A stretch of 64,000 nucleotides of DNA from Pseudovibrio sp. JCM 19062. Lineage in GTDB: Bacteria > Pseudomonadota > Alphaproteobacteria > Rhizobiales > Stappiaceae. Below, in pieces: positions 29,073-39,510 of the stretch. Where the stretch lies: positions 1 through 64,000 of the forward strand of contig BAXV01000008.1 of the NCBI GenBank assembly GCA_001310715.1, read 5' to 3'. Position 1 is the first letter of the stretch. The number at the start of each line of letters is the position of its first letter. The translations under genes were made by a program, and so were the position numbers. The notes beneath the pieces were generated by a model, which saw nothing but the letters and a program-made list of their open reading frames with translations, did not search any database and was not told where the DNA came from.

Positions 29073-30502
29073 TTATGCTTCTGCAGAGCCAACGAACGCG
29101 ATGCGCAGCATATTTGTGGAGCCCGGGGTGCCGAATGGAACACCTGCGGAAACCAGAATACGTTGGCCTGGCTTTGCAAACCCTTCTGTGTTTGCGAGGC
29201 AGCAAGCGCGATCGATGAGGTCTTCTTCAGTCGCGGCATCCTGATTGGCAACACAGTGCAAGCCCCAACCGATGGTCAGGCGGCGAACTGTGGAGATTTC
29301 AGGAGAAAACGCAATGATTGGTGTTGCAGGGCGCTCACGGGCTGCACGCAGCGCTGTGCCGCCGGATGCGGTGTAGGAGACGATTGCCGCCAGATCCAGA
29401 GTTTCCGCGACCTGGTGAGCTGCTGCGGTGATTGCGTCAGCGCCGGTTGCTTCTGGTTCTGTACGCTGAGCGTGGATGATGGAACGGTAGTTCTCGTCCT
29501 GCTCAACTTCGATTGCGATCTTGTCCATGGTCGCAACAGCTTCTGTCGGGAAGTCACCTGCTGCAGATTCTGCAGAGAGCATTACTGCATCAGCACCTTC
29601 GAATACCGCAGTTGCCACGTCAGAAACTTCTGCGCGGGTTGGTACCGGAGAAGTGATCATGCTTTCCAGCATCTGCGTTGCAACAACAACTGGCTTACCA
29701 GCTTTGCGGCATGCGCGGATCATGCGCTTCTGAAGGCCTGGAACCTTCTCGAGCGGCATTTCAACGCCGAGGTCACCACGAGCGACCATGATTGCGTCAG
29801 ACAGTTCAATGATCTCGGAGAGGCGATCGATTGCCTGAGCTTCTCGATTTTTGCCAGAACGCCAACGCGGCCCTGAGTGATGTTGCGCACTTCGATGAGG
29901 TCTTCCGGACGCTGTACGAAGGACAGCGCGATCCAGTCAACTTTTGCATCGAGAGCCGCCAGCAGGTCTGCGTGGTCTTTCTCGGTCAGTGCGCCAACCG
30001 GGATTTCTGTATCAGGAACAGAAACACCCTTACGGTTGGAGATGGTACCGCCAACTTCAACAGTGGTGACACAGCGCTTCGCGGAGGCTTCTGTCACGCG
30101 CAGGCTGATCTTGCCGTCGTCTACGAGGAGACGGTGGCCGACTTCAAGACTGCTGAGAATTTCTGGGTGTGGGAGGTGAACGCGGGATGCGTCACCTGGG
30201 GTGTCATTTGCGTCTACAACGAAGCTTGCGCCATTTTCGAGAACTGGCTTTGCATCATCTGCAAAAGTGCCAACGCGCAGTTTTGGGCCCTGCAGGTCTG
30301 CGAGAATGCCGATCGGGCGACCTACTTCCGCTTCTACTTCGCGGATGCGATCAACCAGATTGTTGAGGACTTCATGGGAGGAGTGGCTCATGTTGATGCG
30401 GAAAACATCTGCACCTGCGAGCCATAGCTTTTTGATGGCTTCTTTTTGGGAAGACGCCGGGCCGAGAGTTGCTAGAATTTTGACCCGTCTATTACGCTTC
30501 AT
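29073..30502 (-). CDS. pyk: Pyruvate kinase (frame broken)
   Basis: About 476 residues. RVKILATLGPASS and VFRINMSHSSHEV open the barrel; ADLQGPKLRVGTF precedes the B domain. After the break come IMVARGDLGVEMPLEKVPGL and KPVVVATQMLESMI, with the active-site Lys in VLAKIEK, and the C-terminal effector domain ends with FVGSAEA. It makes pyruvate and ATP from phosphoenolpyruvate and ADP. The break near 29840 is one missing C within IEKPQAIDRL. It overlaps the upstream DUF1036 gene by 4 bases, indicating coupled translation, an arrangement I recall as common in relatives. Confidence 0.96.
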
Positions 30503-30994
30503 CGTCCACCTGTTCCTTGCTCTACCGGCTCCGTCAGCTGGACCGTCCAGCTGCTTTGCTCGCCTGTGTCTATTTCAAAGAAACCTGTACGCTCATAACC
30601 GCGAGCGACACAGTCTTCTATCCCGCGAATGGTGAACTTTTTTTTGACGTACACACATATACGCCTTGCCATCCCATTCGCCTTTCTGATCCGTTTGTAC
30701 TGCGTACAAGTAATAGTAGCGTGACGGCAAATCACCGGACACCAGCGTGTCGCAAGTGTTTTGATTGATGGTCCACCATCCTTCGGTGATCCAATCAGCG
30801 CCATCGCGGTAGCCTACTGCGATGTTGACTGTGCTTTCGGTCTTATTACATGCGCGAAAGTCTGCTCTTGCAGAGGGGACCTGCAAAAAGCTGAGAACTC
30901 CAAAAGCAACACAGGCAAGAGCCAGTGTATTTTGTCGCAAAAGATTAATTACGGCTAATGCAAAGTCGTTTCTGGATGTTTTCATAACAGTCAT
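30499..30994 (-). CDS. DUF1036 periplasmic protein (frame broken)
   Basis: An N-terminal signal (LALACVAFGVLSFLQVPSARA) precedes a DUF1036 domain of about 110 residues: DFRACNKTESTVNIAVGYRD, WITEGWWTINQNTCDTLVSG, YYYLYAVQ, and after the break FTIRGIEDCVARGYERTGFF. The frame changes in an eight-T run at 30638-30645. Function of the family is unknown. It is followed by pyk with a 4-base overlap on the same strand, so it is the first gene of that unit. Start choice between MTVMKTS (30994) and MKTSRN (30985) is not decided by a ribosome-binding site. Confidence 0.82.
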
Positions 30995-31989
30995 ATGTAC
31001 AGCTACAAACGGCAGTTTAATGCGTTCAGTTTATGCCCTTGTCAACGTGGTACAGCCGACGGCTGAAGCGTTTTGGAGCACGACTAGAGGATAATGCAGG
31101 TTGTTCCGAGTAAAGAACGTCGCCCTAACTCACCATTGGCCATATAAAAACGGCAGGATGATGGAATGGCATAAACCCGACATGTCATGCTTTGGTTGCG
31201 TCACCCTAATTCTGGATGAATGTGGATGACCCCCGTCAACAATTGAAATATGATCCAAGAGCCGGATCTTACTTCTAGGAATCCGAATATCTTTATTGAC
31301 CTGAGTTCTGCATGGAATCAAGCGAAAAGCCAAAAAAACCCTGCCGCCCCCCACAGTTCCTCATGTTTTGCGTGAGATTTTTTTAAAAGTTATGACAAAG
31401 AGATAAACAGTATTGGGGCAGACTTGCGGTTTTGGAAATGTTAGGAAAAGGACTTGGATGACAACAGAACCCGCCTTCCACAGGTGCGCGCCAAGTTATT
31501 TCTTCAAACTGCGACACTTTGCCAGACAATGATCGGGGTAATTGTTCCGCTGAGTGGAAACTCTGGACTTGTCATCTTAAATTACGGATTGAAACTTCCG
31601 GTTATTATATCTGTACTCTGATATATTGGGCGGGGTGATTTGTCGCGCCGAATTATCCTTGGACAACTGTGAGTATTTGGCGAGCTATGTGGTGATGCGT
31701 ACGTAGCCGCGCTTATTTTTGCTGCAGACTGTTGTGCAACCTTGGATGCTTGTGTCCAGTAATGGGTACTCACGCAACATCGCTTACCTGAAATTTTGTT
31801 GGGCTTGTGCCAGCGGATTGTGCGTCAATTGAGGCATCTGTTTTATATTACCATTGAAATTTAGTTCTTCCCCCAGAACCTGTGAAGCATGCTGAAAAGC
31901 GGCAGTCAACGGTTGACCCACCTGCTTTGTTCTGGCAGCAAGACTGTAAGGTTAATTGGTGTTTCGCACGAACGTAAGGTGGATTTCAC
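30995..31989. other. Gene-free region of about 1 kb between DUF1036 and gapR
   Basis: No open frame here has both a plausible start and a recognisable product, and no tRNA or clear terminator hairpin is present. It is AT-richer than its flanks. A 24-codon frame at about 31458 (MTTEPAFHRC) has a GGA-like site upstream, but I do not call it. The gapR promoter must lie at the 3' end. It may hold an unrecognised RNA or eroded gene. Confidence 0.4.
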
Positions 31990-32256
31990 ATGGCAGATGC
32001 CGGTGGTGTAGCAGCAGACCAGCTGCGTGCATTTATTGAACGTATTGAACGTCTGGAAGAAGAGAAAAAGGTTATCGCTGACGACATCAAGGATGTTTAT
32101 GCGGAAGCCAAGGGCAACGGCTTTGACGTGAAAGTTATGCGTAAAATCGTTTCGCTTCGTAAGCGTAAGCCGCACGAGCGTGAAGAAGAAGAAGCAATCC
32201 TTGATCTTTACCTGCATGCTCTTGGTATGTCTGGTCCGGTTATGGAAGAAGCGTAA
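31990..32256 (+). CDS. gapR: GapR-like nucleoid-associated protein (DUF2312)
   Basis: An 88-residue helical protein: [20 protein letters not shown], then [40 protein letters not shown] and LYLHALGM. This is the signature of DUF2312/UPF0335, whose Caulobacter member GapR binds AT-rich, overtwisted DNA and stimulates topoisomerases. The coiled-coil N-terminal half and basic middle are visible. AAGGTGG lies 9 bases upstream. It is monocistronic, with its own terminator. Intact. Confidence 0.95.
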   Translation: MADAGGVAADQLRAFIERIERLEEEKKVIADDIKDVYAEAKGNGFDVKVMRKIVSLRKRKPHEREEEEAILDLYLHALGMSGPVMEEA

Positions 32257-32283
32257 CGCTTCTGGCCTCTCTCGAAGACATTG

Positions 32284-32319
32284 AAAAAGGCTCCTTACTG
32301 CGGTGAGGGGCCTTTTTTC
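32284..32319 (+). terminator. Rho-independent terminator after gapR
   Basis: AAAAAGGC-CC and GG-GCCTTTTTT flank a short loop, with a six-T run. It could also act on the convergent MFS gene. Confidence 0.8.
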
Positions 32320-32372
32320 GTGCCAGTGGGAATGCTTCTGCGGATTGCCTCTCTGAAAGCAGGTGTAGGCTT

Positions 32373-33554
32373 CTAAGAGGAAAGCTTAAGGACTGGTGCC
32401 AGCGCCTTTTGAAAATCCCATCGTCCCCACATGATTGCGAGGATGAAGCGGCGAGTGAAATCGAGATGAGGAACGTGAAGGGTTCTCCCGTTGTCAAACT
32501 TGCAGCGCCAAGGAGAGTTGCGGCGATGCCAGAGTAAGCTGCGAAGCTTTGCTTGAAGGCTGCCAAAGTGACGGAGACAGTTCCGGTGCATGAAAAAAAT
32601 GAAGGCGTTTGAGAACGTTTCAAAATAGGCGCGGGCTATCGAGAGTATGGCAAATAGCAGAGGAATGAGAACCCAGTGTAGCGCATCGAAATCCAGGGTG
32701 AGGGTGAGGCCGGCAAATGCGGCAGCGCTCATGATGCAGGCGGCCATTAGGTGGTTTTGCGGAAACGTTTCAACAACCAGCTTTTGCCTGACGACAGCAA
32801 GGTTGTAGATGATTGCCCCGATGGCAGACGCTGACAAGGATAGGGATAACAGCGACTTGGGAATCCCGTAGAAATTAAAGGTATAGGGCAGCAGGTTGGA
32901 GAATGTAAGTGACAAGCCGGAGGCCAATAGGATGGAACAGCCGAATCCTGCGAGGAACATGGTGGGAATCTGTTTTGTCTCTGGGGTTTCGGTGCTGAAG
33001 CTCTGTGTCGGGGTTCTGCGAGATAGAGGGTACTTCAAAAGGCATAGGGTCGCGACGCAGCAAAGGCAGAAGCTGAGCACGAAGACAGCTTGCTCACCAA
33101 AATAGATCGCAAAGAGCCCGCCGATCGCGGGTACTATAACCTTTGAAAGCGTATTTATGAGGTTGAGGAGGGCGGCAAACTGAGCCTTTTGGCTTTTGCT
33201 CACGGATTGTGCTTCTCCTGCGATTAGTGGTTGGAAGAAACCAATGCTGAGAGAGCGAATGAGCAGCAAAGGCAGGAGCGTGCCGAGTGTGTCTGCCCAG
33301 ATGAGGCCTAGGGTGCAAAGTGCGCGGGTGATGGTGGTTGCTATCAGAAGATGATTGGCATTGAAGCGATTGACGCATCTGGAAATGAAATTATTTAGTA
33401 TGGCTTGTGGAGCGAGCATCGAGATCGACACTAATGCTACGCTAATTGCTGAGAACTCCAGCTCATAACCCACATACGTCATGATGCTAATAAGGTCGAT
33501 CCAAGCGCTGATGCTCAGGAGGGTAACGATTAGTAGGAGCGGTTTGTTCTTCAT
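32373..33554 (-). CDS. MFS-type transporter (two compensating frame breaks near the end)
   Basis: About 393 residues with roughly 11-12 hydrophobic segments (LLLIVTLLSISAWIDLIS, IFAIYFGEQAVFVLSF-like, MFLAGFGCSILLASGLSL). The loop sequences fit the major facilitator superfamily, but the substrate is not evident. Between 32599 (a seven-A run) and about 32445 the correct frame reads CTGTVSVTLAAFKQSFAAYS, then GIAATLLGAASLTTGEPFTF and LISISLAASSS, i.e. the last membrane helices. After that the original frame returns with IMWGRWDFQKALAPVLKLSS. It stands alone on the minus strand. Confidence 0.75.
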   Translation of the reverse strand: MKNKPLLLIVTLLSISAWIDLISIMTYVGYELEFSAISVALVSISMLAPQAILNNFISRCVNRFNANHLLIATTITRALCTLGLIWADTLGTLLPLLLIRSLSIGFFQPLIAGEAQSVSKSQKAQFAALLNLINTLSKVIVPAIGGLFAIYFGEQAVFVLSFCLCCVATLCLLKYPLSRRTPTQSFSTETPETKQIPTMFLAGFGCSILLASGLSLTFSNLLPYTFNFYGIPKSLLSLSLSASAIGAIIYNLAVVRQKLVVETFPQNHLMAACIMSAAAFAGLTLTLDFDALHWVLIPLLFAILSIARAYFETFSNAFIFFMHRNCLRHFGSLQAKLRSLLWHRRNSPWRCKFDNGRTLHVPHLDFTRRFILAIMWGRWDFQKALAPVLKLSS

Positions 33555-33889
33555 AGAAATCCTACGCGTAAATATGACTGCAGCAGACCGTAGTTGTCAG
33601 CATGGATTTCACAATTATGCATTAGAACAAAAGATGAACAAGGTAGGGAGTCGAGAAGATGGTCTTGAGCGAAAGATGCCTGAAGATTTTTAAGGCAGTT
33701 TGTTTTGTTTGACAGATAGGAAGCTGTCTACAGGAAGCTCCGTGTACCTTGGGCCGAGGCTTCAGGGCTTGGGAAGTGGTGAAAGAAAGCGTGAATATAT
33801 AGGTGCCGTCCAGCATGAAGAGGCTAACCAATTCACCGAACAGGATGAAAAATTCTAAGGGTAAAACCTAACTGTATTTGCGGATCTGA
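33555..33889. other. Gene-free region between the MFS gene and the MepK-like gene
   Basis: About 335 bases with no supported gene or clear terminator. It probably holds the MFS promoter (minus strand) and the 3' end region of the peptidase gene. Confidence 0.4.
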
Positions 33890-35536
33890 TTATCTGGAAG
33901 AGACCTTTATCTCACCGGTATAAATCGAATCCAACCAAGCGATGGCAGAGCCACGTTTGATTCTTTTGCTGACTGGTTGATATGGCGTTTTGGTCAGTGA
34001 GTCTTTTAGGATTGATGTTACGGACGCCATCAGGGCCGTTAGTTGGTTTTGATCCGGATGCTGCATGGTGATGGTGCGGCGGTTATTTGCTGTCCATGTT
34101 GGATCCAGCATCAACACCGCATTGGCCTGTGGTGCGGAATGGAAACCGACCAAGGCAGCCTCCGTAACCGGAGCTCTGGCGGCGACTGTCTGTGGGGCCG
34201 GTTGCGGCTTGGGCAGGAGGTTAGGCAAGCGCTGTTCAACAAATGGGGCCTGCGCTGAGAGCGCAGACTTTTTGTTGAATTTACTCTGTGCCAGATCTGC
34301 TCCAGCGTTTGGTGAGGCATAGGCCAGCTGCGTGTTTATGAGTGGGCGCAGACTGTCTGGTGTTTGCTCGCCGGTTGCTGCAATGATCGCGGCAATCCCG
34401 TCTTTGGGGGTCTCAACCTTTTGCGGCATGAGCGGGGTGCGTCGTGGCTCAGAAGGGGTGGCCGCCGGCAAAGCGGCGACCTCTATGATTTGTTCTGGCT
34501 TTATGCGAGGGAGAACTGATGCAAATAAAGTTTGCTCGGTTGCTAATGGTGCAGCCTCGGCTTCATCCTTCGGTTTTGTATAGGGTGTTAGAGCAGCCAG
34601 AGTGGTTGGTAATGCTGCTTCCGGTACCGGGCTTACTGCTGGTTGAGATGCCGCCAGTGCAACTTTCGGCTGTGGAATAGCATTAAATTCTGTTGCTGCC
34701 AGACGGCCAGAATCCTTCTCGCCTACGCTTGGTGCTTTCGAGATCGGCGTTGGCGCGGATGTGTCCTTCTCTTTGTTGCCAGAGTTGCTGAACAGGCGAG
34801 AGAAGAAGCCGCCACCGCTCCTGGAGGAGGAGTTCGCTACGCTGGATGAGCGGCCTGACTTTTTGTTCTGGATAGCAGCAAGTGTCTGCTTATAGCGCGC
34901 CATTGGTTTCCCGTCGGAGGGGATGTGAATGGTGTCGCCCTTTGGAAAGACTTTTTTTCAGCTGGGAGCGGGTCATCCGTGGCCAGTGGCGCACTGAGCC
35001 GGTGTCCAGGTGAACAAACGGTGTGTTCGAGCGCGGATAGTACCCAACGCCGCCAACATGCTGACGCAAACCAAGTGCACGCAGCTTGGCTGTGCTTACG
35101 CTGGAATGAAGAAATCGATGGCACGGCCTTGAGTGTGCTGGCTGTTTTTAGCCACACCGCTGGATCGTGAACGAAGCATGTTGTTGGTTTTGGGTGAGCG
35201 GTACGCAGAGACAATGTTGATGTATTTGTTTGAACCGGTCTTCTGGTAAACCTCCCAAAGCAGGTCAAACAGTTCCGGGTCCATCTTTGTTGGCTCTTTT
35301 TGCCGCCAATCCCGAAGGAAGTTGTTGAGCTTGCGAAGGCCTGCTTTGTCATAGCGACCATTCCGCTTGAAGGTGATTTCCGCCCGTTCTTTTGTGTGGG
35401 TGAAGTACAGCTTGAGCGTGCGTGTGCTCGCGCTAGCTGAGGCGATTGAGGTGAGGGAGAAGGCACAAAAAAACAGCTGCGACCAGCAAAGAAATGCCTG
35501 GCAGACGTTTACCAAAGTCCGAGCGCCCGAATGCAA
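33890..35536 (-). CDS. YcbK/MepK-like DUF882 murein endopeptidase with long C-terminal extension (frame broken)
   Basis: A signal region precedes a DUF882/M15-type domain of about 190 residues: RTLKLYFTHTKERAEITF, LFDLLWEVYQKTGSNKYINI, VSAYRSPKTNNMLR, NSQHTQGRAIDFFIP and, after the break, RSNTPFVHLDTGSVRHWPR. These carry the zinc His/Asp ligands. MepK of E. coli, a cutter of 3-3 crosslinks, has this domain. A 340-residue Ala/Pro/Ser-rich tail (from MARYKQTLAAIQNKK) follows and ends in a small ordered region, SAIAWLDSIYTGEIKVSS. Breaks lie at about 35098 and in a seven-T run at 34952-34958, perhaps with a third near 35470 in the signal peptide. The L,D-transpeptidase gene lies just upstream on the same strand. 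Confidence 0.82.
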
Positions 35537-35786
35537 TTATGTCACGCAATTGAATCTCGCTTTCGCGTTATTTTGGCTACTACCTTACCCAAGAGCCCCA
35601 CCTCTTTTGTTTAGTGTGGGCAAGGTTAACGATGCTTTACTTTAGTGACAATTAGCGCGAACTAGTGGCAGCCCTGCAACAATCATTGTTTTTTGCCGGA
35701 ATCTGCTATTTACCTGCGACAAATGCGCGCGAATCCGCACGCATAAGTCTACGTTTCACTGTGGATACATGTGAATAGTGACAATT

Positions 35787-37439
35787 TTAGAGATTTAGAG
35801 CGTCGATGGTCGCTTGATTGTGGCCATAGATATCGGGGCGTCTTTGCAGCTTTCCGGATTCATCCACAAAGGCGGTAAAGTAGGAAAGGTGCACCGGAAT
35901 ATCCCTTTGCAGATTCACCTGTGTCTGCTTCTTGCCGACCAGCGAACGGATGTAGTTGCCGGTGATGGTGTTCTGTGTCGCCATCAAAGCATCCGCAAAT
36001 TCGAACGGGTTTTGTACGCGGACACAGCCATGGGAGAAGGCACGCTCAGAACGGTTGAACAGTGATTTCGACGGCGTATCATGCAAGTATACGTTGTGCT
36101 TGTTCGGGAACATGAACTTGATTTTACCAAGTGCGTTGCCGCGTCCCGGGCGCTGACGAATGCGGATCTGCTTGAAGGTGACCGTATCCCAGTTTACCCG
36201 GCGTGGGTCCACAATCTTGCCACCGTACACGATCTCGTAGTTACCCTTTTGCAGGTAGTTTTGCGGGTTGGTTGCCCGCAGCTCCGGCAGAAGTTCTTTG
36301 GATGCGATGGAATACGGCACGTTCCAATATGGGTTTACGACCACGTGCTGTATCTTGTCTGAGAACACTGGTGTCTGGTTGGAGCGTTTGCCGACCACAA
36401 CGCGGGTTTCATAAAGAACGAAGCCATCCATGTTCAGGCGAACCATGAACTCAGGGATGTTCACCCGTAAGTGGGTTTCGCCGAGATCACGGGGCATCCA
36501 GCGCCAGCGTTCCATGTTGGCGATAATATCTTTGATCGGGTCACCGCTCACGCGGCCATTGAGGGCGAGTAGCGTCCGTGGACCGACTGCACCATCCGGA
36601 TGCAAGCCGTTTGCAGCCTGAAATGCCTCGACGGCATACGCCAAGTCCTGCGTGTAAACGTTTGTCTGGTACTCTACGGTTGGAACGCCCAGACGTTCAC
36701 GAAGCAGGGCAACGCGGGAGCTTTTTGTACCAACCTTAAGAACTTTGCCGGATGGAATGACGACCTGCTTCTCCAGATCGCCATTTTCGGTTTGCTCGCG
36801 TAGCAGTGCCAGTTGTTCTTTTAGTGCTTTGTATTCGACATGCTGTGGGTTGAAGGCAGCGAGTACTTGTGCCGGGGAAACCGAGCGCGCAACGGAGGCC
36901 AGCGCTTCAATCGGATCGGGTCTTTCCGGGCGAAGAGTAATATCCTTGGAGATTGCAGAGGGACTGACACGACCTGCCTGCGCATCCTCTGCGTATTTGA
37001 GGATGGAATGAGTCAGCTCAAGTTCTGCTGCTGCGATTTGCTCGGGCGTGGCCTTACCATCGGTATTAAAGTTGGCCTCCGGCACCGGGTAGTCGGCGGA
37101 GCGTAGGCCTTCGTCATCAGCAGATTGCAGGGTTTCCAAAACCGAGAGGGCGCTGGCGGTCAGTTTGCCTTTCACGATCCAGGCAGGCTGAAAGCTTCTG
37201 TTTTCGTAGAACAGCTTTGCAGCGGCGGCCTCGCGTTTTGCGTGGAAATTCCGTGGGTGAAGCTTTTTGCTGAATGCCTGTTGGATTTCCTGTGCAACGG
37301 GATTGCCCAGAGCAAGGTTTACTTGCTCAGACTGCGCGTCAAGATTGTCAGGAATCGCTGCTTGTGCAGAGTACACAGTTGATGAAAGCGCAAAAACTGC
37401 CCCTGCGAGCAATACTGATGTGCTCGTTCTACCAAACAT
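35787..37439 (-). CDS. L,D-transpeptidase of the YcbB/LdtD type
   Basis: A 550-residue protein. The signal peptide is residues 1-28; a scaffold domain follows (KLFYENRSFQPAWIVKGKLT), then a peptidoglycan-binding domain (VALLRERLGVPTVEYQT and AVEAFQAANGLHPDGAVGPR). The YkuD catalytic domain contains VVVNPYWNVPYSIASKELLP and the nucleophile Cys472 in AFSHGCVRV. It makes 3-3 (mDap-mDap) crosslinks in peptidoglycan in the periplasm. It precedes the MepK-like gene by 250 bases on the same strand, matching the ycbB-ycbK order of E. coli. Intact, unlike most neighbours. Confidence 0.94.
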   Translation of the reverse strand: MFGRTSTSVLLAGAVFALSSTVYSAQAAIPDNLDAQSEQVNLALGNPVAQEIQQAFSKKLHPRNFHAKREAAAAKLFYENRSFQPAWIVKGKLTASALSVLETLQSADDEGLRSADYPVPEANFNTDGKATPEQIAAAELELTHSILKYAEDAQAGRVSPSAISKDITLRPERPDPIEALASVARSVSPAQVLAAFNPQHVEYKALKEQLALLREQTENGDLEKQVVIPSGKVLKVGTKSSRVALLRERLGVPTVEYQTNVYTQDLAYAVEAFQAANGLHPDGAVGPRTLLALNGRVSGDPIKDIIANMERWRWMPRDLGETHLRVNIPEFMVRLNMDGFVLYETRVVVGKRSNQTPVFSDKIQHVVVNPYWNVPYSIASKELLPELRATNPQNYLQKGNYEIVYGGKIVDPRRVNWDTVTFKQIRIRQRPGRGNALGKIKFMFPNKHNVYLHDTPSKSLFNRSERAFSHGCVRVQNPFEFADALMATQNTITGNYIRSLVGKKQTQVNLQRDIPVHLSYFTAFVDESGKLQRRPDIYGHNQATIDALNL

Positions 37440-37725
37440 TTATGACTACCCACCTGATAACCCTTTGATCTTTCACGGCGTAAGAAGAACGTCTTGAAAT
37501 TTCAGAGTGTTGTTTTGCCCAAACTTATATTTATTACGCATATACACTAATGCGTTTGAGATAGCACGGCAGCGCAATGTTTTAAATTCAAGGTTTAATG
37601 ATTTTAACTTAAACCCACGGTTTTTTGCTGGTTGCTGTGCTTAATCGATTTATTGTGGCTCGCTCCAACTTCTGTTCGAGAGAGCTTCTTTTGCACAGCA
37701 AACGTGAACCCAAAGGGGGCGATCC

Positions 37726-39282
37726 TTAGTGCGCTGCTTTCTGTGCTGGCGTTTCTTCCAGACCGTATTCTTTTAGCTTGCGATAGAGCGTTGAACGCCC
37801 AATTCCCAAGCGCCTAGCAACCTCTGTCATACGACCCCCGTAATGAGAGATTGCTGTGCGGATCATCTCTTCCTCCACGCTGGTCAGCGTGCGCACATGA
37901 CCTTCACCATCAAGGGAGCGCATGTATCCAAAGGGAGGTTGTTCCGCATCGAAGGCTGAAACGGCTTCGACCTGAAGAAATTGTTCGTCCTGCTGTTCCT
38001 CCCACTTACTCGCCACACCAAGGGATGAAGAATAGACGTCAGTCTGCGGTTCTTTCTTTCCGACAGACGATGCTGCCGCATAACTCATTGGCGTATCAGT
38101 CGCTTGAGCTATTTGCGGGAAGTCTTCGCATGTCAGGCTTGGACCATCGCACAGGACAACGGCGCGGAATACTGCGTTTTCGAGCTGGCGAATGTTGCCA
38201 GGCCAGTCATAAGTCTTAAGCATATTAACTGTGTCAGAAGTGATGCCCGTGATTTGAGGCTTGCTCTCTTCTGCAGCAAATCGCGCGAGAAAATGGCGGG
38301 TTAGCTCGGGAATATCCTCACTACGATCCCGGAGGGGAGGGACCCAGATTGGGAAGACATTGAGGCGGTAGTAGAGATCCTCGCGAAACTTGCCTTCCTT
38401 CACCTGATCGATCAGGCGCCGGTTTGTTGCGGAGATCAGGCGGAAATCCACTTTTGCTGGTTTGCGCGCTCCAACCGGGTCTACTTCGCCCTCCTGCAAA
38501 GCGCGGAGGAGTTTTACCTGAACTTCAAGAGGCAGTTCGCCAACCTCATCAAGGAACAGAGTGCCGCCATTAGCCTCTTGGAATTTACCGATGTGCTTTT
38601 CTACGGCACCGGTGAATGCACCTTTCTCATGGCCAAAAAGAATGGATTCCACCAAGTGGTCCGGAATAGCTCCGCAGTTTACAGTGACAAATGGCTTGGA
38701 CCGCCTTTCACTGGAACCTTGAATAGCGCGCGCAATCAGCTCCTTGCCAACACCAGACTCGCCTTCGATCAGGATTGGAATGTTGGAGGAAGCGGCCCTT
38801 TCGCCTAGTCGTAACACACGGTCCATGGGCTCTGAGCGTGTCACGATATTCTTGAAGGTGAGGGTGCCATCTGCGTGTTTGTGGAGGCGGGTGAGTTCGC
38901 CTTCCAACGCAGCCACCTTGAGTAGGTTGGTGATAGAGACTTGTAACCGTTCTGGCCGGCATGGTTTTACGACGAAGTCCTGAGCTCCGGCGCGCATGGC
39001 CTCAATGACCGTTTCGATGCTGCCATTCGATGTTTGCACGATGACAGGCACTGCATTTTTGGCGGCGCGGGTCTCTTTGAGAACCTGAAACCCGTCTACT
39101 GCGGGCATCATGAGATCAAGGATCACCAAGTCAATTTCTGACTGTGCCTTACCAGTCAGGATTTCCAGTGCCTCGCGGCCATCAACGCAGCTTTTGGAGC
39201 GATATCCGAATTGCTTTACTGCGGCTTCCAGCAAGCGACGTTGGACCGGATCATCGTCTACGATCAAAATGCGCTGTGCCAT
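37726..39282 (-). CDS. Sigma54-dependent response regulator (receiver-AAA-HTH)
   Basis: About 518 residues. The receiver domain opens with RILIVDDDPVQRRL, with phospho-acceptor Asp56 in LVILDLMMP. The AAA domain has Walker A GESGVGKE (173-181), the sigma54-contacting GAFTGA (221-226) and FLDEVGELPLEVQVKLLRAL. The C-terminal Fis-type HTH reads GGRMTEVARRLGIGRSTLYR. It activates RNA polymerase-sigma54 at target promoters; targets are unknown and no histidine kinase is adjacent. ATG 39282 is chosen because GAAGGG precedes it, giving a standard N-terminus MAQRILIVDDD. Intact. Confidence 0.95.
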   Translation of the reverse strand: MAQRILIVDDDPVQRRLLEAAVKQFGYRSKSCVDGREALEILTGKAQSEIDLVILDLMMPAVDGFQVLKETRAAKNAVPVIVQTSNGSIETVIEAMRAGAQDFVVKPCRPERLQVSITNLLKVAALEGELTRLHKHADGTLTFKNIVTRSEPMDRVLRLGERAASSNIPILIEGESGVGKELIARAIQGSSERRSKPFVTVNCGAIPDHLVESILFGHEKGAFTGAVEKHIGKFQEANGGTLFLDEVGELPLEVQVKLLRALQEGEVDPVGARKPAKVDFRLISATNRRLIDQVKEGKFREDLYYRLNVFPIWVPPLRDRSEDIPELTRHFLARFAAEESKPQITGITSDTVNMLKTYDWPGNIRQLENAVFRAVVLCDGPSLTCEDFPQIAQATDTPMSYAAASSVGKKEPQTDVYSSSLGVASKWEEQQDEQFLQVEAVSAFDAEQPPFGYMRSLDGEGHVRTLTSVEEEMIRTAISHYGGRMTEVARRLGIGRSTLYRKLKEYGLEETPAQKAAH

Positions 39283-39510
39283 GGAAATCCCTTCAAATTG
39301 ACTGGAGAGTAATGCATAGTGTGCCAATTCAGGTCATCCTGCACGCAATTTGGTAAACAAAATGCCCACTTCAATTTGGGGATCTTGCAAAAAGACGCCA
39401 TTGCATGTGGAAGGATTGGACGCATATTAAAACGGTGTGCTGCAGAACTGGTTTTGCGCACTTCAGGTTGTTTTTTTTGGCGCAATGCCAACCCATAATC
39501 GGACGCTCAT

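Noticed and set aside
28808..29254. Minus-strand 148-codon frame across the pyk 3' end
   Set aside because: Most of it is a shadow of pyk, and the remainder (MEHLKISSTEE) has no convincing start or known product.
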